Source: an uncultured Bacteroidales bacterium
Lineage (GTDB): Bacteria > Bacteroidota > Bacteroidia > Bacteroidales > Paludibacteraceae
NCBI GenBank assembly: GCA_902774075.1
Contig: CACYGT010000018.1
Coordinates: 1-52,557 of the forward strand
Length of the DNA stretch: 52,557 bases
Direction of reading: 5' to 3'
A model generated the notes under the pieces. It saw only the letters and a list, made by a program, of their open reading frames with translations. It was not told the DNA's origin and ran no database searches. Position numbers and translations under genes: made by a program. Every line of letters starts with the position of its first letter. Position 1 is the stretch's first letter. Shown piece after piece: positions 6,093 to 15,591 of the stretch.

Positions 6093-7706
6093 ATGCAAGT
6101 AGAACTCGTATTGTTGATATTATCGCTGCTTTTCTTCATCAGTATATTCGCAGATAAGATCGGATATCGCTTTGGTGTCCCGGCGCTGTTGTTGTTTCTG
6201 ATCGTAGGTATGCTCTTCGGTCCGCACGGCATCGGCGCTATCTTCGGCGACGCAGAAGGTATCATGATTAAGACCAGTACAGCCCAAGCGCTGAGTACGA
6301 TAGCGATGTGTATCATCCTTTTCTCGGGTGGTATGGATACGAAGCTGAATGAGATCAAGTCGGTGTTGGCGCCGGGTATTACGTTAGCGACCTTAGGTGT
6401 ATTGCTCACTTGTGCCATCACGGGTATCTTGATTTATTTTATCTTCGGATGGATTCAGGCTGTGACGACGCTCTCTATCTGGGTAGCGTTGCTGATGGCG
6501 GCGACGATGTCGAGTACGGATAGCGCGAGTGTGTTCTCTATTCTGCGCACCCACAGTATGGGCTTGAAGCATGACTTACGTCCGCTTCTGGAGTTGGAGT
6601 CCGGAGCGAACGACCCGATGGCGTATGTGTTAACAACTACGCTGATCGGTGTGGTGCTCAAATTACATACGATTGTAGGGCTGGTGGAGGAAGTGGAGTT
6701 GTTACCGATCGTGCAGACGGTAGTGGTCCAACTAGTGATGGGTACAGTGATCGGTTTGGCATTTGGTTTGGGTCTGGTAGCGCTGATGCGTCGCGTGAAG
6801 TTAGGCAACGAAGCCCTCTATCCGGTGATGGTCTTGACGGCCTGTATCTTCATCTTCGGTATTACTTATTACTTACAAGGCAATACGTATCTGGCAGTCT
6901 ATGTCGGTGGTCTGGTGATCGGAAACAACAAGTTCACCCGCAAGCGTCAGACTAAGTCGTTCTTCAACGGTCTGACGTGGCTCAGTCAGTTGATGATGTT
7001 CTTGATGTTAGGTCTGATGGTTGTTCCCAAAGACCTAATCAACTACCACGTCTGGTTGCCGTGTCTGATCATCAGTTTTGTGATGATCTTCATCTCCCGT
7101 CCGTTAGCAGTATGGTTGTGTATGGCACCTTTCCGTCGGTATCGTCAGCGGGATAAGATCATGCTCAGTTGGGTGGGTCTCAAGGGAGCCGTGCCGATTA
7201 TCTTTGCCGTGATGTGCAAAGCGAGCGGTGTGCCTCATGCCGACTTGCTGTTCAATGTGGTCTTCCTGTGCACCCTCGTCTCGCTGCTGGTACAAGGCAC
7301 TACGATGACTTTTGTAGCCCAAAAACTGAAGTTAGACACCCAGCCGGAGGAGCAACGTACATTGGAGCATTTTGATATGGACCTGCCGGATGAGATTCAG
7401 TCTTCGGCCCGCGAAGTGGAGGTCACAGAGAAACTGCTGGAGACAGGAAATACCTTGCGTGAGATATCCATTCCGCCTCGTACGCTAATCATCATGGTGC
7501 GCAGGGGAGAGGACTTCTTTGTTCCCACCGGTGCGAGTGAGTTGGAGGTAGGCGATCAGCTGCTTGTCATCCGTGACAAGGATGCAGAGGCTTCGTTCAA
7601 GCAGATGACGAACGAGGCGGAAGAAGAGGCACAATGGCGGGCAGAGATGCGGGCGAAAGCCAAGAGACGCTGGCTTCGCGCTACGCAGTGGATGCGAAAG
7701 AAATAA
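6093..7706 (+). CDS. nhaP2: Potassium/proton antiporter, NhaP2/CvrA type
   Basis: The 537-residue inner-membrane protein of the CPA1 family has about 12 membrane segments between residues 5 and 385. The conserved acidic motif LESGANDPMAYV lies in the transport core. A cytosolic RCK-C (TrkA-C) domain spans about 425-495 (LREISIPPRTLIIMVRRGED and VGDQLLVIRD), and a basic tail follows. This layout is that of NhaP2/YcgO K+/H+ antiporters, which export K+ and affect volume and pH homeostasis. It is co-directional with the thioredoxin-like gene. The substrate is inferred from family, not from residues. Confidence 0.88.
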   Translation: MQVELVLLILSLLFFISIFADKIGYRFGVPALLLFLIVGMLFGPHGIGAIFGDAEGIMIKTSTAQALSTIAMCIILFSGGMDTKLNEIKSVLAPGITLATLGVLLTCAITGILIYFIFGWIQAVTTLSIWVALLMAATMSSTDSASVFSILRTHSMGLKHDLRPLLELESGANDPMAYVLTTTLIGVVLKLHTIVGLVEEVELLPIVQTVVVQLVMGTVIGLAFGLGLVALMRRVKLGNEALYPVMVLTACIFIFGITYYLQGNTYLAVYVGGLVIGNNKFTRKRQTKSFFNGLTWLSQLMMFLMLGLMVVPKDLINYHVWLPCLIISFVMIFISRPLAVWLCMAPFRRYRQRDKIMLSWVGLKGAVPIIFAVMCKASGVPHADLLFNVVFLCTLVSLLVQGTTMTFVAQKLKLDTQPEEQRTLEHFDMDLPDEIQSSAREVEVTEKLLETGNTLREISIPPRTLIIMVRRGEDFFVPTGASELEVGDQLLVIRDKDAEASFKQMTNEAEEEAQWRAEMRAKAKRRWLRATQWMRKK

Positions 7707-7720
7707 TTTTGATAGAAGAT

Positions 7721-9259
7721 ATGGCAAAAACAATTGTCTTTTTGACCGGTGCTACGGGCACCATGGGATTTGCAGGTATGAACGAGATACTGCGTTATCC
7801 CGACCAGTATGAGTTACGAATCTTAGCTCGTCCGAGCCAAAAGAATAAAGAGTTACTTGCTCCTTTCATGGCTAATCACCCATCGCTCCATGTCATATGG
7901 GGTGACTTGACGAAGTATGAAGATGTGCTGAAGGGAGTGACAGGATCGGATATCGTGCTGCACGTAGGCGGTATGGTATCGCCGCAGGCGGACTATCGTC
8001 CGAAAGCCACCTTACGCACCAATATCACAGCGGCAGAGAATATCACGAAAGCGGTGTTGGCACAGCCGGAAGATAAGCAACCGAAAGTAGTCTATATCGG
8101 TTCGGTTGCCCAGATGGGAGACCGTCGTGAGCCGCTCCATTGGGGCCGTGCAGGAGACCCGATCTGTGTGTCGGCGTACGATCATTACGGTCTGACCAAA
8201 GCGCAGGCAGAGCGTATCATTACCGACTCGGGTATCAAGACCTGGGTGAGTCTTCGTCAGTCGGGTATTCTTTACCCTGCGATCCTGAAGAACTACGACC
8301 CGATCATGTTCCATGTGCCTATCCGCGGCGTGCTGGAGTGGGCTACGGTAGAGGATAGCGGCCGTCTGTTGGAGCGCGTATGCCGTCCGGATGTACCGAA
8401 GGAGTTCTGGCGTAACTACTATAATATCGGTTCGGGAAAGGAGTACCGCCTGAGTAACTACGAGTTCGAGTGCTTGCTGCTCGATGCGATCGGTTGTCCG
8501 AAACCCGAGCAGATCTTCAATGCCAACTGGTTCACGACTCGTAATTTCCACGGAATGTGGTATATCGACGGCGATAAGTTAGAGGACTTCCTGCATTTCC
8601 GTGCAAACGTGCCGGTGAAGGAGTATTTTGCGCAGATGGCGAAGGCGGAGTCACTGCCGGGAGGAATCAAGTTCGCTGCCAAGACGCATATCGCCAAGTT
8701 GTTCCCGCATTGCGTGAAGGCCGCTATGTGGTTTATGGCCAACAGCAAGGAGCACGGTACACAGTGGTGGGTGAAAAAGTTGAAAGATGAAAGTTTAAAG
8801 TTGAAAGTTTCCAAACGCGTAGCTGCGTATTACGGTTCGTTGGAGGCGTATAAGGCGATACCCGACTGGAAGCACTTCGATGTCAGTCACAACAGCGAGA
8901 CGCCGGTGTTGTTAGACCATGGCTATGACGAGAGCAAGGATGTGGATACGCTGACGGATAAGGAGTTACAGAAGGCGGCAGAGTTCCGCGGCGGTAAGTA
9001 TCTGGGTAATGACACCTGGCAGGACGCGAACGGAAATACGTTCAAAGCCGGTCGTCGTCTGATCCTGTTAGGCGGCCACTGGTCACCGTTCGATATGCCG
9101 TATCCGTATGCAAGCGAGCCGAAAGAGAAACAAGTGCCGTGGCATTGGGACCGCGTAGCGAAGCAGAATCCGTTCTTTGCACAACTCTGGGCACCGCTTC
9201 ACGACAAAGAGGAAGACAATGTCTATGGTCCGGAGGTATTTGAAGGTTGGGAGCGGTGA
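7721..9259 (+). CDS. NAD-dependent epimerase/dehydratase family protein, long form
   Basis: The 512-residue protein starts with a Rossmann motif GATGTMG (about residues 9-15) and has the short-chain dehydrogenase pair YGLTK (Tyr and Lys of YxxxK) near residue 160, with an upstream Ser-rich VYIGSVAQMG strand. The sugar-nucleotide-epimerase-like part is about 330 residues. A C-terminal extension of about 170 residues (GRRLILLGGHWSPFDMPYPY) is not part of the usual domain and I do not recognise it. A heptamer repeat at 8779-8813 is translated as KLKDESLKLKVSK at the junction. The in-frame ATG at 7634 is inside the antiporter gene, so the start at 7721 is chosen. Substrate is unknown. Confidence 0.8.
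   Translation: MAKTIVFLTGATGTMGFAGMNEILRYPDQYELRILARPSQKNKELLAPFMANHPSLHVIWGDLTKYEDVLKGVTGSDIVLHVGGMVSPQADYRPKATLRTNITAAENITKAVLAQPEDKQPKVVYIGSVAQMGDRREPLHWGRAGDPICVSAYDHYGLTKAQAERIITDSGIKTWVSLRQSGILYPAILKNYDPIMFHVPIRGVLEWATVEDSGRLLERVCRPDVPKEFWRNYYNIGSGKEYRLSNYEFECLLLDAIGCPKPEQIFNANWFTTRNFHGMWYIDGDKLEDFLHFRANVPVKEYFAQMAKAESLPGGIKFAAKTHIAKLFPHCVKAAMWFMANSKEHGTQWWVKKLKDESLKLKVSKRVAAYYGSLEAYKAIPDWKHFDVSHNSETPVLLDHGYDESKDVDTLTDKELQKAAEFRGGKYLGNDTWQDANGNTFKAGRRLILLGGHWSPFDMPYPYASEPKEKQVPWHWDRVAKQNPFFAQLWAPLHDKEEDNVYGPEVFEGWER
8779..8813 (+). repeat. 7-bp tandem repeat inside the epimerase gene
   Basis: Five consecutive heptamers: GTTGAAA, GATGAAA, GTTTAAA, GTTGAAA and GTTTCCA. The 35-bp array stays open in the reading frame and encodes a Lys/Leu-rich linker. 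It shares unit sequence with the array at 33830-33871. Confidence 0.8.
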
Positions 9260-9295
9260 GCCACCGCAGGCGAGCATCATAATGAGAGCGTAAAC

Positions 9296-10534
9296 ATGTA
9301 CTTTGATGAATTAGCATTATCAGACGAGGTCTTGGATGCATTGTGGGACATGCATTTCGATGAGTGTACCCCGGTGCAGGAGAAGGCGATACCGGTGATC
9401 TTAGAGGGGCGCGATGTGATTGCATGCGCGCAGACAGGTACCGGTAAGACAGCGGCATATATCTTGCCGTTGTTGACTAATCTGGCCTTTGACGATCACG
9501 ATCCCGACAAACTGAATGCGATCATCATGGCGCCTACACGCGAATTGGCGCAACAGATAGACCAGCAGATGGAAGGTTTTGGTTTCTATGTGCCTTTCTC
9601 GTCTGTGGCTATCTACGGCGGTAAGGATAACGGCGCATGGGGTACACAAGTGACGGGCCTGCAGCGCGGGGCGGATATCGTTATTGCGACCCCCGGTCGG
9701 TTGCTGAGTCAGATGAATATCTATGATGTCGATTTCTCGGGCATAAAGTACTTCATTTTAGACGAAGCAGACCGCATGCTGGATATGGGTTTCTACGACG
9801 ATATCATGACCATCGTGCGTAAGTTACCCAAAGACCGTCAGACGATCCTCTTCTCCGCTACGATGCCGCCGAAGATCCGGCAGTTGGCCAAGGCGATTAT
9901 GCGCAATCCGCAGGAGGTGCAGATAGCCGTTTCCCGTCCGCCGGAGACCATCAAGCAGATGCATGCGTTCATCAACGAGGTGGACAAACCTGCGAAAGTG
10001 GTGGAGTTGTTACAGGGCAGGAACCTGAAGAAAGTGATCATCTTCGCCGGTAAGAAACAGCGTGTGAAGGACCTTACGCGCACGCTACGCGCATTAACTA
10101 TTGACGCGCGCGCGATGCATAGCGATCTGGAGCAACACGAACGGGATCAGGCGATGTTGGATTTTCGTAACGGCAAGATTGATGTGTTGGTAGCCACCGA
10201 TGTGGTGTCCCGCGGCATCGATGTGACGGATGTGCCGCTGGTCATCAACTACGATGTACCGCATGCGCCGGAAGACTACGTGCACCGTATCGGACGTACG
10301 GCCCGGGCAGAGAACAGCGGCGAAGCGATGACGTTGGTGTCACCGGATGATGTGCATTACTGGAAGCGTATAGAGCGGTTCTTGAATCCTACAAGTGGCG
10401 AATCCTCCACTCGTTCGGATAAAGGTTGTTCTGGCGGTTCCCGACGTTCTTGGCGAAACCGAGGGGGACATCCTCATAAGTCAAAAGGAGGAGGCCGAGG
10501 GGCACATCGGTCAAGCTCAAAGCCTCAGTCCTGA
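9296..10534 (+). CDS. DEAD-box RNA helicase, RhlE-like
   Basis: The 412-residue ATP-dependent RNA helicase shows all core motifs in order: an F-x17-Q region (CTPVQEKAIP), AQTGTGKT (Walker A), PTRELAQQ, TPGRLL, DEAD, SAT, ATDVVSRGIDV and HRIGRTAR. The core ends near residue 362. The remaining 48 residues form a Gly/Arg/Ser-rich basic tail typical in composition for RhlE-type RNA binding. This tail is encoded entirely by DNA that overlaps, on the opposite strand, the conserved C-terminus of rsmF. Likely roles are RNA or ribosome remodelling. It is the last gene of the plus-strand group. Confidence 0.9.
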   Translation: MYFDELALSDEVLDALWDMHFDECTPVQEKAIPVILEGRDVIACAQTGTGKTAAYILPLLTNLAFDDHDPDKLNAIIMAPTRELAQQIDQQMEGFGFYVPFSSVAIYGGKDNGAWGTQVTGLQRGADIVIATPGRLLSQMNIYDVDFSGIKYFILDEADRMLDMGFYDDIMTIVRKLPKDRQTILFSATMPPKIRQLAKAIMRNPQEVQIAVSRPPETIKQMHAFINEVDKPAKVVELLQGRNLKKVIIFAGKKQRVKDLTRTLRALTIDARAMHSDLEQHERDQAMLDFRNGKIDVLVATDVVSRGIDVTDVPLVINYDVPHAPEDYVHRIGRTARAENSGEAMTLVSPDDVHYWKRIERFLNPTSGESSTRSDKGCSGGSRRSWRNRGGHPHKSKGGGRGAHRSSSKPQS

Positions 10535-11732
10535 GATACGACAAAGCTTGTTCGCGCGTCAGCGCTACGATAGGGAAGGCCTCTTTGCGGAGGTCTTTCG
10601 TCATAGATAGGCAGTGTTGCGGCGCGATGCCCTTTCCGCGTTCCTCGCCCAGACCAAAGCCCGTAGAGATACAGGTCAGTTGGGTTGAGAGGAAATCGAT
10701 CAGTTCTTTGTATTTGAGCGGATAGGCGGTTGCAAAGCGGTCGGAGTAACGGATAGCCCACTCGTCCGGGTGTTGGAGCCAACTGCGCATGACAGGCAGG
10801 TATTCCGGGTGCGGCATAGGATTCGTTTTCTTCGGCTCTTTGAGTTTGACGGTCTGAACGGGTTCGTTATTGTTTTTGCGTAAAGCGCAGAGATAGAACC
10901 CTTCGCCTTTGGTCTTGTGCGGATAGAAATGATAGCCGGCGTTGCTCTCCACGATACCCCAGGAAGGATCGTAATCGATCGGCAAGACATCCGCGCCCAG
11001 GCTCTCTGCGATCCATTCGACGTTCTTCTCATTCTCTTCGGTGTTGAAGGTGCAGGTCGAGTAGATAAGAATACCGCCGGGTTTGAGGGCATCCCAGACG
11101 TCCATGAGTATCTTACGCTGCCTCTCGGCACACATGCGGACGTTCTGCAGACTCCATTCGCTGCGTGCCTGCTCGTCCTTGCGGAACATACCTTCACCCG
11201 AACAGGGTGCATCGATTACCAGGCAGTCAAACAGGTGTTGGCACTTCTCGCCGAACTCTTCGGGCTTGTTATGCGTCACCACCGTGTTGCCGTTTCCCCA
11301 TTTCTGTATGTTCTCGCTCAGGACAAAGACGCGCTGGCGGACTACTTCGTTGCTAAGCAAGAGTCCGTCCCGACCGAGATACTCGCTGATGAGTGTGGAT
11401 TTGCCACCCGGTGCGGCACAGAGATCGAGCACTACGGACGAGGTGTCTACGTACTGCTCCAGGGCCTGCTGAATAAACATCGACGATGCCTCCTGCACAT
11501 AGTAACAGCCTGCATGGAAGAGCGGGTCGAGTGTGAACTGGGGTCGCTCACTCAGATAATAGCCGTCGATATGCCAAGGCACCTCGTCGGTGTCGCAATC
11601 GAAGGTCAGCACGTCCAGTTTGGTGTTGAGGCGGATGGAGGTCACAGGCTCCGTTTCCAGTGCCCGTAACAGCAGTTCCGCTTCGTTGCCTAACTGCTGA
11701 CGCATACTCTCTATGAAATCTACCGGTAACAT
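10389..11732 (-). CDS. rsmF: 16S rRNA m5C methyltransferase, RsmF family
   Basis: The 447-residue SAM-dependent RNA (cytosine-5) methyltransferase of the NOL1/NOP2/sun family has the SAM-binding motif VLDLCAAPGGKST (about 100-112), motif IV DAPCSGEGMFRKDE with one catalytic Cys and the motif VI Cys in YSTCTFNTEENE. The C-terminal domain ends with GFAKNVGNRQNNLYPNEW, the conserved RsmF ending, so the gene is complete. It converges on the helicase gene with a 146-bp overlap. The HSDR_N-like gene lies 4 bp upstream on the same strand. Confidence 0.92.
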   Translation of the reverse strand: MLPVDFIESMRQQLGNEAELLLRALETEPVTSIRLNTKLDVLTFDCDTDEVPWHIDGYYLSERPQFTLDPLFHAGCYYVQEASSMFIQQALEQYVDTSSVVLDLCAAPGGKSTLISEYLGRDGLLLSNEVVRQRVFVLSENIQKWGNGNTVVTHNKPEEFGEKCQHLFDCLVIDAPCSGEGMFRKDEQARSEWSLQNVRMCAERQRKILMDVWDALKPGGILIYSTCTFNTEENEKNVEWIAESLGADVLPIDYDPSWGIVESNAGYHFYPHKTKGEGFYLCALRKNNNEPVQTVKLKEPKKTNPMPHPEYLPVMRSWLQHPDEWAIRYSDRFATAYPLKYKELIDFLSTQLTCISTGFGLGEERGKGIAPQHCLSMTKDLRKEAFPIVALTREQALSYLRTEALSLTDVPLGLLLLTYEDVPLGFAKNVGNRQNNLYPNEWRIRHL

Positions 11733-11736
11733 CGTA

Positions 11737-12156
11737 TTATTGTTTTAGTTCCGAAAAGGAGGGGATTGCGGTTATATAGTTGAGCTCTTCTCCTTTCTGT
11801 TGTACAAAAATGGTCTGTGGTCCGTTGTGCAAAAGCAGGTACGGCACCTGTAACTTGCGGTTGTATGTGATTGCCTGGTCCAAAGTCTTTTGCGTGAGAG
11901 CCACAGTCTCTGCTTTGCACTCGATGAGCACCAGCGGGTTCATCTGGCGGTCATAGACGACGGCATCGCATCGTTTGGCGGCTTCGCCTACTCGGATGGC
12001 GGTCTCAACGGCAATGAGCGAGGCAGGGTAGTTCAGTTGTTCCACCAAGCGGTGCAGTAACTGTTGGCGCACCCATTCTTCGGGCGTCAAGCGCACCCAT
12101 CGGTGACGCCATTCGCAGAAGATCTGCTCTTTGCCATTGTGAACGCGCGATCTCAT
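11737..12156 (-). CDS. HSDR_N-like nuclease-domain protein
   Basis: The 139-residue protein resembles the stand-alone HSDR_N domain proteins that Bacteroidota carry without restriction-modification partners. The PD-(D/E)xK core is readable as CDAVVYD, then LVLIECKAE: Asp64, Glu79 and Lys81 are the candidate metal-binding residues. No helicase or methylase genes are nearby, so a classic type I restriction role is not supported. It starts 4 bp inside the glnS end (ATGA-type overlap), so it is co-translated with glnS and followed by rsmF. Function is unknown beyond the fold. Confidence 0.8.
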   Translation of the reverse strand: MRSRVHNGKEQIFCEWRHRWVRLTPEEWVRQQLLHRLVEQLNYPASLIAVETAIRVGEAAKRCDAVVYDRQMNPLVLIECKAETVALTQKTLDQAITYNRKLQVPYLLLHNGPQTIFVQQKGEELNYITAIPSFSELKQ

Positions 12157-13874
12157 TTAAGATAGTTATCCTTGAGCGAGCAGGTACGGTTGAGTACCAG
12201 TTTGTCGGTCGTCGTGTCAGGATCCACTACGAAATAACCCTGCTTGAGCAACTGGTAGTGGTTCTCTTGCTCTACGCCGTTGACGATGACGGGCGCATGC
12301 AGCTCGCTGCGAAGTGAACCTTCTACTTTGGCAGTCACTACCTTGAGACTGTCCGGGTTCAAGAGGTCGCGGAAGTCACCTTCCTCGGCGCTCGGGTTCT
12401 CTACGGCAAACAGGCGGTCGTACAGGCGCACTTCAGCATCGAGACACGAGTTGCACTCCACCCAGTTGATGGTCGCTTTGGTCTTGCGATTACCTCCTTC
12501 GGTGCCTGACTTGCTGTCGGGATCGTAGGTGGCATAGACGGTGGTGATACGGCCGTTCTCGTCTTTCTCGCAGCCTGTCGCTTGAATGATATAACTGCTC
12601 TTGAGACGTACCTCGCGACCACCGGGGCTGAGGCGGAAGAACTTGTTATCTGCCTCCTCAAGGAAATCACCGCGCTCGATCCATAACTCACGACCAAACT
12701 TGATCTCACGCGTGCCGAGTTCTTCGTGTCCGTCGATATTCTCTGCTACGAGTGTCTCGCCTTCGCCTTCATAGTTGGTGATGACGAGTTTGACAGGATC
12801 GAAGATAGCGCAAACACGCGGTGCGGTCTCTTTGAGGTCCTCGCGGATGACGTGCTCCAGAAGGCCCTGGTCGATCATACCTTCCACTTTGGTGTAACCG
12901 ATGCGGTCCATGAAATCGCGGATGGCGTGCGGGGTGTAACCGCGTCGGCGCAGACCGCAGACAGTCGGCATACGCGGGTCGTCCCAGCCGGCTACGAGAC
13001 CTTCTTTGACGAGTTGCAGCATCTTACGTTTGGACATCACGGTGTAGGTGATGTTAAGGCGGTTGAACTCGCGCTGTTTCGGACGATAGTCCGGGCCGTA
13101 AGGCGACAAGCCGGCGAAGTTAGGACCTGTTATCTGGTCAATGAAATAGTCGTACAGTGGGCGGTGTACCTCGAACTCCAGCGTACAGATCGAGTGGGTC
13201 ACTCCCTCGAAATAGTCGGACTGTCCGTGTGCGAAATCGTACATCGGATAGACGTTCCATTTACGGCCCGTACGGTGGTGCGGGTGGGAGGTGATGATAC
13301 GGTACATGATCGGATCGCGGAAGTGCATGTTCGGATTCGCCATGTCGATCTTGGCGCGGAGAACCATCTTTCCTTCCTCGATCTCACCGCGTTGCATGGC
13401 CTCAAAGAGACGCAGGTTCTCTTCGATCGGACGGTCACGGAAAGGTGAAGCTACACCGGGTTCGGTAGGCGTACCTTTCTGCTCGGCAATCTGCTCAGCC
13501 GTCTGCTCATCGACATAAGCCTTGCCCTCTTTGATGAAACGGATAGCGAGATTGTAGAGCTGCTGGAAGTAGTCTGAGGCATAGTAAATCTGTCCCCATT
13601 TGAAACCCAACCACGCGATATCACGCTCGATCGAATCCACGTACTCGGTGTCTTCTTTGGCGGGGTTGGTGTCGTCAAAACGCAGGTTACAAACACCGTT
13701 GTAACGCTCTGCGATACCGAAATCAAGGCAGATAGCCTTGACGTGACCGATATGCAGGTAGCCGTTCGGCTCCGGCGGGAAACGCGTCTGAATACGACCG
13801 TTGTTCACTCCCTCTGCCAGGTCTTTCTCTACAATCTGCTCAATAAAATTGAGACTCCTTTCTTCTGTTTCCAT
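12153..13874 (-). CDS. glnS: Glutaminyl-tRNA synthetase
   Basis: The 573-residue class I synthetase charges tRNA-Gln. The ATP-binding HIGH motif occurs in PPEPNGYLHIGHVKA (near residue 32) and the KMSKS equivalent is VMSKRKM. The C-terminal half contains the two anticodon-binding beta-barrels. Length is typical (about 555-580). The 5' flank holds an 11-bp tandem repeat array instead of an evident consensus promoter. It heads a three-gene overlapping group with the HSDR_N-like gene and rsmF. Confidence 0.96.
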   Translation of the reverse strand: METEERSLNFIEQIVEKDLAEGVNNGRIQTRFPPEPNGYLHIGHVKAICLDFGIAERYNGVCNLRFDDTNPAKEDTEYVDSIERDIAWLGFKWGQIYYASDYFQQLYNLAIRFIKEGKAYVDEQTAEQIAEQKGTPTEPGVASPFRDRPIEENLRLFEAMQRGEIEEGKMVLRAKIDMANPNMHFRDPIMYRIITSHPHHRTGRKWNVYPMYDFAHGQSDYFEGVTHSICTLEFEVHRPLYDYFIDQITGPNFAGLSPYGPDYRPKQREFNRLNITYTVMSKRKMLQLVKEGLVAGWDDPRMPTVCGLRRRGYTPHAIRDFMDRIGYTKVEGMIDQGLLEHVIREDLKETAPRVCAIFDPVKLVITNYEGEGETLVAENIDGHEELGTREIKFGRELWIERGDFLEEADNKFFRLSPGGREVRLKSSYIIQATGCEKDENGRITTVYATYDPDSKSGTEGGNRKTKATINWVECNSCLDAEVRLYDRLFAVENPSAEEGDFRDLLNPDSLKVVTAKVEGSLRSELHAPVIVNGVEQENHYQLLKQGYFVVDPDTTTDKLVLNRTCSLKDNYLK

Positions 13875-13900
13875 TATCTATTTTGTTTAATATATTATCG

Positions 13901-13944
13901 AATCACACATTAATCACGCAATAATCACACAATAATCACCCAAT
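13901..13944. repeat. 11-bp tandem repeat array upstream of glnS
   Basis: Four consecutive 11-mers: AATCACACATT, AATCACGCAAT, AATCACACAAT and AATCACCCAAT. The right flank ACTCCGTTGCCGGCC matches, as its reverse complement, the left flank of the array at 47906-47949. The array fills most of the 97 bp between lpxA and glnS. Confidence 0.85.
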
Positions 13945-13971
13945 ACGACTCCGTTGCCGGCCTGTATTTTC

Positions 13972-14688
13972 CTAGGCCCGCAGTATTCCTCTGGCTGACG
14001 AACGTACAAAGTCCACGATGAGGTCTCGTTCGTGAGTCTTTGCAATCGTTCCTTCAATCTGCTCCAAGGCTTGCGAGGTGTTCAAACCGCCCTGATAAAT
14101 GAGGCGATAGACCTCTTGGATCGTGTGTATCTGTTCGGGCGTAAAACCGCGGCGGTTGAGGCCTACGGAGTTGATGCCGCAGAACGCAATCGGTTCGCGT
14201 GCGGCGATGATATACGGCGGGATATCTTTGTTCACTTTCGAGCCGCCTTGAATCATGACATGTCCACCGATATGTGTGAACTGGTGTACGAGCGTACCGC
14301 CGCCGATGATGGCATAGTCGTCCACTTCCACTTCGCCTGCCAACTGCGTACAGTTAGACATGATGATGTTATCGTGCAGGATACAGTCGTGCGCCACGTG
14401 GCAGTACGCCATGATGAGGTTGTTGTTACCCACAACGGTCTTGCCTTTGCTGGCGGTACCACGATGGATCGTGACGAACTCGCGAAGCACGCAGTTATCA
14501 CCGATGATGGTCCAAGTCTCCTCGCCTTTGAACTTCAGATCCTGCGGTATAGCGCCGATGACAGCGGAGGGGAAGATATGGCAGTTGTCACCGATGATGA
14601 CATTGTCATCGATATACGCAAAGGCATCGATCGTGACGTTCTTACCGATCTGCGCTTTGGGACTTACATAAGCTAACGGACTGATCAT
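13972..14688 (-). CDS. lpxA: UDP-GlcNAc acyltransferase
   Basis: The 238-residue cytoplasmic left-handed beta-helix acyltransferase catalyses the first step of lipid A synthesis. Hexapeptide repeats run through residues 1-165 (for example IGKNVTIDAFAYIDDNVIIG). The catalytic region contains NLIMAYCHVAHDC with the active-site His in the usual place, and HVMIQGGSKVNKDIPPYIIA follows. The C-terminal helical domain is a little shorter than the usual 255-265 residue total, but the ending DFVRSSARGILRA is a normal family end. It directly abuts lpxC. Confidence 0.95.
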   Translation of the reverse strand: MISPLAYVSPKAQIGKNVTIDAFAYIDDNVIIGDNCHIFPSAVIGAIPQDLKFKGEETWTIIGDNCVLREFVTIHRGTASKGKTVVGNNNLIMAYCHVAHDCILHDNIIMSNCTQLAGEVEVDDYAIIGGGTLVHQFTHIGGHVMIQGGSKVNKDIPPYIIAAREPIAFCGINSVGLNRRGFTPEQIHTIQEVYRLIYQGGLNTSQALEQIEGTIAKTHERDLIVDFVRSSARGILRA

Positions 14689-15591
14689 TTATTCGGATAG
14701 TATTTGGTTTCTTAATCGGCGGACACACTGCGTGTTAAACGTATGTCCGGGTTTGTAGGCAATGATACGGCCTTGGAGTCGGAGACCGAGTAACGAGAGG
14801 TCGCCGATGACGTCCAACAGTTTGTGCCGTGCAGGTTCGTTGGGGTAGTTGAGCGGTGAGAGGTAACCGAGTTTCTTGGCGTCCAAGTGCGGTTGACCCA
14901 ACTTGTCGCAGAAATAATCCATTCCGCTTTGGGACAACTCGGTCTCATAGATGACGAGTGCGTTCTTGAGGTCCCCGCCTTTGATAAGGCCTACACGCAG
15001 CAGGGGTTCTATCTCGCGCACGAAGCAGAACGTACGTGCTGAGGCCATGTCAGAAGCGTAGTCCTTGAGGTCTTTGAGCACGGCGTGTTGCTCGCGCAGT
15101 AACTTAGAGTCGAACGCGATCGTGACATTGACTTCATAGTGGTCGCAAGGCTCGATACGCATGGTGTGTCCGTGCTCGGAGATATACTCGATCGGCTCTT
15201 TGATCACATAGACTTGTTGCTCGGCGTCTTGTTCTTCTACCCCTACACGTCGGATCTCGTCCACGAACATACGTGCACTGCCGTCAAGAATAGGCATCTC
15301 GGGCGCATCCAGATCGATGATACAGTTGTCCACACCCAAGGCGTACAAAGCACTAAGCGCGTGCTCTACTGTCGCCACTTTCCATTTTCCGCGCTCGAGT
15401 ACGGTGCCTCGCTCGGTCGCCGAGACGTAGTCCGCAAGGGCTTGATGACACGGCTGTCCGGGCAGGTCCACGCGACGCAGACGAATACCGGTGTTCGCCG
15501 GGGCGGGGTGGAAGGTTGCCGTCACATGCAGACCTGTATGCAAGCCTACAGAACTGAGGGTAAAACTGTCTTTTAATGTATGCTGTTTCAT
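14689..15591 (-). CDS. lpxC: UDP-3-O-acyl-GlcNAc deacetylase, not fused to FabZ
   Basis: The 300-residue zinc deacetylase performs the committed step of lipid A synthesis. Zinc ligands are visible in [11 protein letters not shown] (first His) and [11 protein letters not shown] (second His and Asp). The opening [16 protein letters not shown] is characteristic. In many Bacteroidales LpxC is fused to the dehydratase FabZ in a protein of about 460 residues; here the protein ends after the LpxC domain at LRNQILSE and lpxA follows immediately, so fabZ must be elsewhere. The start overlaps lpxD by 4 bp. Confidence 0.95.
   Translation of the reverse strand: MKQHTLKDSFTLSSVGLHTGLHVTATFHPAPANTGIRLRRVDLPGQPCHQALADYVSATERGTVLERGKWKVATVEHALSALYALGVDNCIIDLDAPEMPILDGSARMFVDEIRRVGVEEQDAEQQVYVIKEPIEYISEHGHTMRIEPCDHYEVNVTIAFDSKLLREQHAVLKDLKDYASDMASARTFCFVREIEPLLRVGLIKGGDLKNALVIYETELSQSGMDYFCDKLGQPHLDAKKLGYLSPLNYPNEPARHKLLDVIGDLSLLGLRLQGRIIAYKPGHTFNTQCVRRLRNQILSE

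Noticed and set aside
11737-12156. A restriction-modification defence system
   Set aside because: Only a single HSDR_N-like domain gene is present between glnS and rsmF, with no methylase, specificity subunit or helicase.
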